Part shown: one piece after another, positions 22,710 through 34,700 of the stretch
Numbering within the stretch: position 1 is the stretch's first letter
Layout: every line of letters starts with the position of its first letter
Assembly: GCA_025617745.1 (NCBI GenBank)
Contig: CM046859.1
Coordinates: 29,718,744-29,782,743 of the forward strand
Origin: Heliocidaris erythrogramma
Lineage: Eukaryota; Echinodermata; Echinoidea; Camarodonta; Echinometridae
DNA: 64,000 nt
Direction of reading: 5' to 3'
The notes under the pieces: generated by a model
Databases searched by the model: none
What the model saw: the letters and a program-made list of their open reading frames with translations, nothing else
Told to the model about the DNA's origin: nothing
Made by a program: the position numbers and the translations under genes

Positions 22710-25700
22710 CTGGTGAGCAAAGAGAAAGACAAATTGTGATGTGACAGTGTTAAGTTAGGACAATCGAGGTACAATGATATGCAAATGTTCTATCTTTGTG
22801 TTTTGATATCCCTAGTTCTTGACAAAATACATGTACCAAGGTTAAATTCTCCCTGACAAAATACAGAAAAGGGTAAACAACAAACAAACGTCAATGCATA
22901 ATTTTGAAGGGGCAAAAAGCTTTAGTCCTCCCACACTACTCCCCCAGGATGCTCCAAGGCCTTTTACATTAATTGTAGGATATGGGTAATCAAATATCTT
23001 TCAAGAACCCCGTATGTAACTGTTATCCTACATGTTGGAAACTACCCTAATCTATGAAGTAGGATAATGCCTTTTCTCAAACTGGATGGCTCATAATGCT
23101 CTTAAATTTCAATTCCAAATATTCATGCAACTATTTAGAACCTCAATCACGAAAAACTTATAACCTTAATTTTAAAAATATACCCCTAAATGCATTTTTT
23201 CCAAACAAAATCTTTTCAGTTTAGTGGTAAGGTGTGCATCAGGCGACATGGAGTTGAAATGAGAACACTTAAAAAAAATTATTGTAATAAATTTGTATCT
23301 GTAAAACCTCTCAAGGGCAGTTCAGTGAAATGTATCTGGAACAAAATAACCATTTAACCCGTTATTTCATTAAAAAAAAAAAAAAATTAATAATCACTGG
23401 ATATGAACACTGACTAATGTTTCATCTAGTATCACCGATTATATTGTCCTTGAATTGTAGGTTTAGTTTTTCAGGGTTACACCATGTAATCTTTCAAGGA
23501 ATAAAGAGCCCTGAAAAGGGCTGGTGAGCTCTGTGGTTCTCGACGTTTCGATCAGTATGCTCTGATCGTCTTCAGCATGCTCTGATCGTCCAAACAAGTA
23601 ATTGCCCTTATCCTCATTGTCTTATATCTACATGTACTACACTCTACAATCTCCACTTACTTTCTTGGTGGTGACCTTGAGCCTGACCTTGACCTTCGCT
23701 TGGCTGGAGGTGAAGGTGACCTGCTAGGAGAGTGACGTCGCCTGATGGGTGACCTGGTACGACTACGGCGTTTGGCCCGGGTTGGTGGGGATCTGGTGCG
23801 ACTGCGTCGACGTGGGGGAGGTGGAGGGGACCTGCTGGGGCTGCGACGCCGGTGTGGAGGTGATCGTGAGCGACTACGTTCACTATGGGATGGGATAGAA
23901 ATAAAGGCATGATAAATAATTCATCTACAATGAAATGCATTGTACAGTGGAACCCCGTTATAAAGAACAATAATATAACAATTACTATAGAAAGGTAATT
24001 TTGCTAAACTTCTTTTTTATCAAATTAAAAAAAAAAAACCTGATGTAACAAAGTTTAAATAAAGTAAAAACCTTGATCACCAGCCATTTGTTAGAACAAG
24101 GTTCCACTTTTACCATTCTGTGCCACTGGGCTCCACGTGATTTTGATAGCTTAAGAACTTGACAATGACAAGGTGCACTAGCCATCTACCAACATACCCT
24201 AATCACTGATATAAATGACACTGGCAATCCCACAATCTAATGAAAGCACATCCCCTATGTAAGAATTTGACTGAAATGATGTTATGCTTGGACTAAGAAT
24301 GGCTAGTTTTTCTAGGTGATACAAATTCAAAGATATTCACTGTGATTCTCAGCACTATGAAACTTTCACATACATGTATTTTCTGTTAAATTTTAAATTT
24401 CCACTGATTTTGTATGCATTATTTATGATTTATAGTTCCATGTTCTTGTTGTTTTTTTTTATATATACGATCATAATGCATGTAAAAATCCCATACTAAA
24501 TTTCCTTGATATTATTGATGGACGAATAAAACTGAATTGAACTGAATTGAATTTAAAAAACATTAGCACATCATCAAATGCCCAAAAAGACAAGCTGTTC
24601 CAACAAATCTTGGAACTACTTCCATTCCACTACTTATTGCAAGGGGAACTAAGCCTCCAAACTTTGCCTTTTCCTTCTATTTGTAAAGCCCTGTAATTAA
24701 AAAGAAACAAGCAAAAGATACGACTGCGTCTTCAATATGCCTCCGCGTGTATTCAGATAATTCCTGATCACCTACAAGTATAATATAGTTGATGCGCATT
24801 CATCAAATGGTTATTGCGAAATTGTGATCATGTAAATTGACCTCTGTGACCTCTGACCTTTGACCTACTTACCCCAAAATCTAATCAGTTCATCTTTCTA
24901 TGGGGATACATACTGGTACCAAGTTTGAAGTTCTCACCTCAGATAGTTCTTGAGATATCGCAGTAACGGTGCTAAAAACCAGTAATTCCATATAATTTCA
25001 TATAATTTCATGTAAATTGACCTCTGTGACCTCTGAACTTTGACCTACCTACCCCAAAATCTAATCAGTTCCTCTTTCTATGGGGATACATAGTGGTACC
25101 AAGTTTGAAGTTCTTACCTCAAACAGTTCTTCAAAAATTGCGGTAACGGTGCTAAAAACCAAGAATTTCATGTAATTTCATGTAAATTGACCTCTGACCT
25201 TTGACCTCCTTACCCCAAAATCTAATCAGTTCATCTTCGTATAGGGATACATACTAGTACCAAGTTTGAAGTTCTTACCTCAAACAGTTCTTGAGATATC
25301 AAGGTAACGGTGCTAAAAACCAGTAATTCCATGTAATTTCATGTAAATTGACCTCTGTGACCTCTGACCTTTGACCTACTTACCCCAAAATCTAATCAGT
25401 TCATCTTCGTATGGGGATACATACTAGTACCAAGTTTGAGGTTCCTACCTCAAATGATTCTTCAGATATCACGGTAACGAGAAGTGGGACGGACGGACGG
25501 ACGGACAACCCGAAAACATAATGCCTCCGACAACCACCTTCGGTGGGCGGAGGCATAAAAAGAATTTGCCCTAGATGGCCATGAAAGAAGTGCTTTCCAT
25601 GACAATGTAACTGCAACACACAAAGAACTGGGGGGCGTTTCATCAAGTGTCTTGTCTGTGATATTTACTGACATATTTGCTCTCAGCCAATCAGGTGCAA

Positions 25701-28700
25701 GGATTTCAGTAGCTTATAACAGTTATTGCAACTTGTCATTGATGACAAGTTTTATGAAACGGGGCCCTGGTCAAGGACTACATACAATTACTCACCGGCT
25801 CTTACTCCTGCTTCGTCGCTTTGAACTATAGCTCCTCGGAGGAGTCCTAGAGCGCTTGCGTCTATCCCTGCAAAAAATGAAGAAAATTCAGATTGAAATT
25901 GAATGAAGGTAATCATTATCACCACATTGCATGAAACATTACATCAAAAATCAACAACAGATCTCCCTGAAATACATGAATCATGAACATACTGACAGAA
26001 TTACCTTATATGGTAAAAACTGAAAAGTATAATGTAAGAAAATTATGAACTTTTCAATAAAAATCAGACAAATTGGAGATGTGCGGTGACAATGGCATTA
26101 AAGCCAAACATTGACTGAGAATTTGCTGCTGCCTATAACCAACCTTCAAACCTTGGTGAATGAGAAAAATCTGTGTATGGCCTTTTTGCTTTATAGCACA
26201 AAGCCACAGTGAAGAAAATGGATACCGGTAGATGTAGTATCATGAAAACTCTACAACTAACAAGACAGATTTGAGAAGAATTTGCAAAAGGATTACACAT
26301 GATTTTACTATTCATTTTACCAACCAGATTTCAATGAGGATGAATGCATGTTCCAGAATTTTCATATTGAACCTGAAATGCAATTTCTTGCCCAAATCTG
26401 GTCATAGACTGGTCGCAATGTGTACAATGGACTGTAACTTGAAATTGTTTTAAGGTCAATGAAAGCAGTTTGGTCTGCTAAGTAAAGGTTACCTTGACCT
26501 TGAACGTCGATCCCTGCTCCTTGATCTTGATCTTCTACGTCTTGGTGGTGGTGGTGTCCTTGTCCGTGACCTTCGTCTCCGAGGTGGTGTCCGTGATCGT
26601 CTAGGTGGTGTCCTTGATCTCCTTCTCCGTGGAGAGCGTGATCGGCGACGAGGGGGAGGCGTCCACGAACGCGAGCGCCTTCTGGAGTGGGAACGTCGGG
26701 GCGACCGTGACCGCGATCGTCTTCTTGAGCGTGAACGGGATCGGCGGCGGCGGCCACTGGGAGAGGGGCTACGTTTCTTGTCTTTCTTTTCGTCCTTCTC
26801 TTCAACGGCCATGACAGCTGGAAATAAAATATTGACAATTCATAACATACCATGGTCAAATGAACCAATGTAGATGTAAATTGGCGTCGCTGTTCGGTGT
26901 AATTCAAATCAACAAACATTTTTGTAAATATTCATTTTTTATAAAATGGCAAGAAAATGACTACCCAGACATTCACTTTTAAAACACATTTAAACATTAA
27001 TTGCCAAGAATTTCAATTATCAATGTTCACATGACACTGTCTTGTATCGTTTAAGTTCAATGTTTGAGAAACGTATAATCTGTCTGTAATCCATGATATT
27101 TTTCTTTCTTTGATAGAAGATTCTTAGTTTTGACTGGTTACATAGGTGATAACTGATAAATCAGTGGTATAAAAGGTATGGGAAGTTACAGCATGTTCGA
27201 AAAGTCAACATGGGGCAACAGAGGAAAATGAAACCTATACTATTATATGAATATTGTATGTCCTATATAACATAACATATGAACCAACAAATTCAGAATT
27301 TTAAGAGTGCTGTTATATTTCAATGAGGCTGCAGACCAAGGCTGACATATGGCAGGACAACAATTCTGAATTTGGAGATGGATATGTAAAGTTCTTTAGA
27401 ACAATGATATGCATTGAGATTTGTTATATAAAATGAAGAGTATTTGTAGTGTCCTTTATTTCAACTAAACTTAGGTGGCCTCCAGCACCAAAAGCATGTG
27501 GCTGATACAATGCAAACAAAGGGTATGCGCAGTCAAGCGTCGATGCGCAGGATGATTAACTTTGTGCAAAAAACGGTTGTTATAACAAATTATTGAGCGT
27601 CACATACCAGCTTTCTTAGCCAATGGGATAGTCTCTTACAAATACCTGATTTAATATAAGTTAAAATAAACTTTAATATAAAATATAAGCTCATCTCTCA
27701 AAAATTCATAATTCACATTCTATCAAAAAAACATTAGTGTATGAATGTGAGTCAGCTTCAAAATCAGATGGCATTTTTTTCTTTTTTCTTTTCTTTTTTG
27801 GGGTCTTTTTAAAAAATAAATGGATCTGGTCACTGGCTTAAGATGACATAGTTTACCTTTAGCTTTGTCTTTTACTTCAGGTTGTAATGCTGAAAAGAAA
27901 GAGAATGTGATCAATTCTACCTGCTCACATTTTTTGTTTTGAAATGTACTTTTTAATCGAAAATGAAATAAATGAGAATTGAATTGAATTGAATTGAATT
28001 CTTTAGACACAGAAAACATGTTCGTATTCCAATATTATAATAAGGAATGAAATGTAAAATTTACCAACTTCGAGAGAAAAACATTTCCACTCAATTCCTT
28101 GTGAATGTATTTCTTGTATGGGTGAGCTATATTACAAAATGTTAGAGGAATAAATGGATATACTCCAGTCATATTAATCAAAAATCACAAGAGTTGAAAG
28201 ATTGCTGATATATTTAAATTCAATTTAAATGCGTAATAAAAAAAAAGGAAAGGAGGTAAATATAATCATGGGCAAAAATAAAATGCTATTTTGAGCCAAA
28301 GTGAACATCCCTTCACGATCACGAGTTATGTTTCGCATCAAAATCCATCAACCCCCCCCCCCCAAAAAAAACTAGATGAATATTCGACCGCTCGCGGTCG
28401 GAATTTATGCCTCCGCCATCACCAGATTGGAAATGTATGGCATACATGTACACTCTAAAAAGGACTGGTCCAACAAAATGACATATCTTTTCACTTAAAA
28501 TGCACAGGAGACAGAAAAATTTATTTCATTTCATTTTCATATAAAACTAGAAATATTTGATAACAAGGCTAAAAACCAGTAATTTCATGTAATTTTATGT
28601 AAATTGACCTCTGTGACCTCTGACCTTTGACCTACTTACCCAAAAATCTAATCAGTTCATCTTTCTATGGGTATGCATACTGGTACCAAGTTTGAAGTTC

Positions 28701-31700
28701 TCACCTCAGATAGTTCTTGAGATATCGCGGTAACGGTGGTAAAAACCACTAATTCCATGTAATTTCATGTAAATTGACCTCTGTGACCTTTGAACTTTGA
28801 CCTACCTACCCCAAAATCTAATCAGTTCATCTTCGTATACGGTAACATACTAGTACCAAGTTTGAAGTTCTTACCTCAAACAGTTCGAGATATCGTGGTA
28901 ACGGTGCTAAAAACCAAGAATTTTTATGTAATTTCAGGTAAATTGACCTCTGTGACCTCTGACCTTTGACCTACTTACCCCAAAATCTAATCAGTTCATC
29001 TTTCTATGGGGATACATACTGGTACCAAGTTTGAAGTTCTCACCTCAGATAGTTCTTGAGATATCGCAGTAACGGTGGTAAAAACCACTAATTCCATGTA
29101 ATTTCATGTAAATTGACCTCTGTGACCTCTGACCTTTGACCTACTTACCCCAAAATCTAATCAGTTCATCTTTCTATGGGGATACATACTGGTACCAAGT
29201 TTGAAGTTCTCACCTCAGATAGTTCTTGAGATATCGTGGTAACGGTGCTAAAAACCAAGAATTCTTATGTAATTTCATGTAAATTGACCTCTGTGACCTC
29301 TGACCTTTGACCTACTTACCCCAAAATCTAATCAGTTCATCTTCGTATGGGGATACATACTGGTACCAAGTTTGAAGTTCTCACCTCAGATAGTTCTTGA
29401 GATATCGCGGTAACGGTGCTAAAAACCAGTAATTCCATGTAATTTCATGTAAATTGACCTCTGTGACCTCTGACCTTTGACCTACTTACCCCAAAATCTA
29501 ATCAGTTCATCTTTCTATGGGGATACATACTGGTACCAAGTTTGAAGTTCTCACCTCAGATAGTTCTTGAGATATCGTGGTAACGGTGCTAAAAACCAAG
29601 AATTCTTATGTAATTTCATGTAAATTGACCTCTGTGACCTCTGACCTTTGACCTACTTACCCCAAAATCTAATCAGTTCATCTTCGTATGGGTATACATA
29701 CTAGTACCAAGTTTGAGGTTCCTACCTCAAATGATTCTTCAGATATCGCGGTAACGAGAAGTGGGACGGACGGACACACGGACGGACACACGGACGGACG
29801 CACGGACGGACGCACGGACGCACGGACGGACGGACAACCCGAAAACATAATGCCTCCGGCACCCACCTTCGGTGGGCGGAGGCATAAAAATGAAAATAAA
29901 TAAGACCTTGGCTCTTTCCTATGTTTTTTTTCAGAGTGTATAATTACCTGGATCAATAGCTGCTTGGATGAGAGCCTGGGCATCTCTGACTTGCTTCATG
30001 GTCTCGGCAAGCTCTCGCTGGATGGCCTCCTGGGTCTTACCTGGCGGCTTCACAATAGCATTGTTGGAATGGTTGATCCTATATATAAACAAAGATGGAG
30101 TTAAAGTTATACATGCATACAGCTGTATTTTTTTCTTCAAATCACCGTACAGTGATTTAAATACTAATTTTCATGTCAGGTGATATCAGTGTAGAAAATA
30201 CTTGTTTACTCGCTGGAGCTCTTTTCAAACTTGCTAACCCTAAAAAAGTGAGATTTCGGCACAGACATTTGATTTCTATGTCCTTCTTTTTTTTTTGGTT
30301 CACAAAGCTTATTTATATTCCAAAGCTCTTCACAAGCTTTCTAGAGTTACATCTCTCACAGCTCCCATGAATTTTAAAAATAATTAGTTGGTGTTATTTT
30401 CAGGAAATTGTTTGATCTCTGAATAGAATAACTTCTGAAACTAGAGTTATTGCAAATTCTAGAAAGACATCATCCTTTCGACCTCTGTTATACAGCTGAT
30501 GAGCATTTTATGAGCGCTAACATATTATGTAGCATTTCAAAAAGAATATCAGGACCAAATTGCCTCTAATTGTTAGACCTAATATTAGGCAAATAACATC
30601 ATAGTCAATACATGAGAAAGACATAACTATCGTACATTGTATAAAGTTTCCTAGACTCACTATGGGGTTTACATTAAGTGGCAGAGCTGTGCATGCAAGG
30701 ATAACCCAGTCCTAGACTTTAAGAAGAGACATGCATGCGAACACTGAATCATTTCTACATATGTGAAGACCAGAATTCCTCAGGACTTACTTGATTGGGC
30801 GTCCAGCAAACATGACCCCGTTATGGGTCAGTGCCTTGGCTACTGAGGCTTGGTCCGTGAACTCTACGAAAGCAAACCTGGTTGGCTGGGTCTCGTCCCC
30901 GGCCATTCGCACATACTTGACCTCTCCAACCTGCTGGAAGAAGGTCAACAGTTGCTCAGCCAGGACGGTCTGAAAGGGGTCAGAAAAGAGAGAAATTAAG
31001 ATTACGTTTTTAATTATCACTTGAGCTGCCTTCACACGATGCAGTAACAGCCTAGTACAAAGTATCTATTCCCACCCCTTACAGGGATACTCAATCGCAG
31101 ATTGTGGTCGTTCTTATGCCGCGAGAGGGCACCGTGATCATTACCTGATCATGCCGTTGCCCTGCGGGGCACAAACTTCGGACAGACTGGTCGCCGCACA
31201 ACCTGCACTCTCCGCCTGAGCTCGAGCTTCTTGCAGTCCAAATGTAATCCCACTTAGTCCAACGGACGCGTTCAATGCACAAACTTTGTGTACGAGTGAA
31301 TGGGGCTTATGCAATCATGACTTTCCCCGCAGCCGCCTGGTGGCGTATCCCTTTAATCATTGGCATGCTATAAGACACAGAAATGTGAAGTGCACTATAC
31401 TTACAACATCGTTTTATTTTGCCTCAGCGTTTTATCTCACTTCGTTAACCGGGTCATGAGTGAGGCTTTAAATATATGCATTTGCCCTTATATGCTAATA
31501 ATAATAATGGCCGCTTCTTATATAGCGCCTTACCATTTACAATGTAACTGCATTATTACCTCGGTCACTTGATACAATTGCAAACATGCTCTTGTTTAAG
31601 TATAAATTACATAAACACAGTTTAACAAGGAACATTACTAAAACTGTTTGAAATTGTAGGGTCTGTTGAACATGCAAGCATAAGATTTAAAGAGAAGGTT

Positions 31701-34700
31701 GAGTTGAACTGGGAAAGGTGAAAAATAATTTGTGAGCTTTCTCATTCCTTTAATGTCAGTTTGGAAGGACTTCAGAGTAAAAATGTCCCATGAAAAGGAT
31801 TGCTCTTCAAATGCCCTCATATTCGAAATATGAAGACAAATAGCTGAAGTACTCGGGCCAAACATTCATGCCACATGTGTGTGCAGTCCCATGTACCCAT
31901 TTCTGTGTACAGTGCATGTGCTTTTCAGTGAGAATGGGTCAATTTCTTATCATTTTGACGATACACCAATTCTTATGTAGACTTGATCAACCTTTCCCAA
32001 ATGCTTTGAGACCGTTTCTTTCAAAATATAATTGCATGACGAGAACTCAACTTCATCTTTCACCATAAATATTAAGAATACCAGGCAAAATAAGACCATT
32101 CATGTCACAACGAAATATGTATTAAGAGGTTGCATTGTTATGTGAATTTCTGAGACCCAAAACTAAAGGGGGAGGAGACCGACTAAGACTCTAACCCCTT
32201 TTCTCTCTTACATGTACTCTCTGCCTCCTCTAGAATACTCACGGCTGAATCCAAATTGCCAACATATATGGTGCGCCTGATCTCTTCCACTTTGGAAGGG
32301 TCCACGTTGTTGAGCGGGGGTGGCTGAGGGACCCCAAGGGCAGAGAAACTGTCTCCTAGGAGAGCCAAGCTATCTCCCGCACCAGCACCCGCCAATGCTG
32401 CAGGCGGCTGGAGGATGAAATAATAAGAAAAATTTCTTGAATGGTATTTTCCACAATTATGAAGTAACATTCTTTTCAATCTGATTTTCCTTGTAGAAGT
32501 TATTATACTCCAGGTCGACTCACATACTCCTTGGCATAATAGTGCCAGTATAAATCTAATACTTTGACAGCTAGTTCATCATATGTACGTTGACACACAT
32601 CTTATTGGCTTTACAAACAATCAAATGCCCAAAGGATTGAAAGCAAAGTATGCAAAAAAAACCAATGAACATTAGTATCACAAGCATCAAACTCATTTGA
32701 AAGAAAGAAAGAATTTGGCCTGGTAAAGACAATATCTGTCCCTCCCACTCGCATATTTAAATGATGAAATGCTCAGATCTTCAAAGAATCCTATTTTATG
32801 CACATGTATTTATTTATAATGGAAGTTTGCCTTTATTTTTTTTCTTCCAGAATCCATTCTTGTAAAGGTAGATGAAGAACTGAGAGGAAAATCCAGTTGT
32901 TACCTGTGTGATTTGGGACATGAGAGGTTGGGGTGGGGTGGGTAGGAGACCAGCCCCTCCTGAGGGGTTGGACACCAAACTTGGTATGGACCCCCCAAGA
33001 CCACCAGTCAGACTAGCCACCATCTGCAGAGCCTTGCTCTCCTCCGGCATAGCACCTATTTGTGGATGGTAAAGGGACAGTTTCATAGTTGTTTAGTACC
33101 ATAACGCTCAAAGTTACTAAGAATTATTGCATGGGAAGTGAGTCTACTTTACATTCTGTGGATGTAGCCAACAAAGAAGACAAAATTTAGTCCAGGTTGG
33201 CCCCATTCAATAAATCATAACTTTAACCCTATCAATACCAACGTCAACAACACTATGTACAAAGTGAATAGTATTTTAGTCTTGTGGTAACGAGAGGGTT
33301 AAGACAAATAATAATATGTACAAAATGATAATTGGACATACAAAGAAATTAAGCATATATACATGTACAATACATAAGGAAGAGATGGGGGATAGAAAGT
33401 ACATAGTGAAGAGTCGAGATGGAGAGATACTACACTTCTACTAAATGTTCAAGACTAGAATTAAATGACTTTAACAGGAATATTTTGTCTACCATGAACA
33501 AAATAGATATGCAGTTTCCACACTAGTTCATATTACTTCCCGTATCAAATAAAAATCTTCATGAAAGCCATACCTTCTACGTAGGGTGAAACTTGCAGCG
33601 GCCTGTCGATGAAGACAGTGTTGGTAAGGTGCTGAGCCATCCCAACACTGGTTGGATCCTCGAACAGAACAAAACATATTCGGGCTGTCACCGGTAGGAC
33701 AGAGTCCCTGCAAATAAAGGAGAAAAAGGATAGAAAAAAATCCAAAAAAGATCATAAGATCATAAGAAATTTCCGAGAACTCACCAGTGTTTGTGTGTAT
33801 CCATGCCTCCTCTTGTCATGCAGATATGGCATGACAATGGATACACGCAAACACTGGTGAGTTCTCGGAAATTTCTTATGATCTTTTTTGGATTTTTTTG
33901 TAAAAATATGTACGATCAAAAAGACATTCTAATTCTAAACGTTTTCCTAGGAGGAAACGCTGTGGTGAAGGAGCTGTCGGTCGCGAGAGTTATCAGAAAA
34001 GTGTTATTTCAGGGCATTTTCCAGTCCTGCTAACCCGTGCGCAATTAGATTGCTGGGTAAGAACGCCTGGCTTCGTGATGTAGAAGGCGTATAGCCAATT
34101 TTTAATTTTTTTTTACATTCACGAAGCCAATCCTGGCTAAGTATGGGTGGCAATACTGAAGCCATGGAAGGTGCGGACTGCGGAGTGCAAGGTTATCTAC
34201 AATAACTAAGCTTGTTCGATATGTTGTTAACTTTTAAAGGTCCCCAGAAATCCAAATGCAAGTTAATTTCTGTTGATGTGCGGGCATGCATACAACTCAT
34301 ATTTTGTTATTAAAACATCTAAAGATGTTTCATAGATTTTTAAATATTTTTTGAAATATTTTTTCCCAGCCTCTTAAGCTCCACCCCCCAAAAAAGCTCC
34401 AGATCTTATTCCCGAGATGACATCATCTGCCAATCATTAGTCAGCCATACTAACATTCTACAATACAGAGTGGAATGTAACTTCCCCCAGCTCAGCACAT
34501 GCTCACAATAGAATTGCATGCTTTCAAACAATACCTCCTCATTACCCTTCTTTTCGTGGTGATGCTACAGCATGTCTGGCATAGCAACTCCTATGTCGGC
34601 ATTGTATGGTCCATTAGAACAGATGGTTATCTCTGGCAAAGCTACATACCACTTTCTCTCCTTAGCTCACTAATGATTGACAGATGATGTCATCTCGGGA

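Noticed and set aside
22343-22744. 133-codon plus-strand frame rich in Leu/Val
   Set aside because: It is the complement of SREK1 exon 10; RS/KE-rich exons are open on the other strand for compositional reasons.
26362-26919. 185-codon minus-strand frame with GHGRGHH-type repeats
   Set aside because: Another frame of SREK1 exon 7; only the RS frame joins neighbouring exons in phase.
29678-29983. 101-codon minus-strand frame with RPSVRPSV repeats
   Set aside because: It is the translation of the GGAC microsatellite at the end of the half-site element, not a protein.
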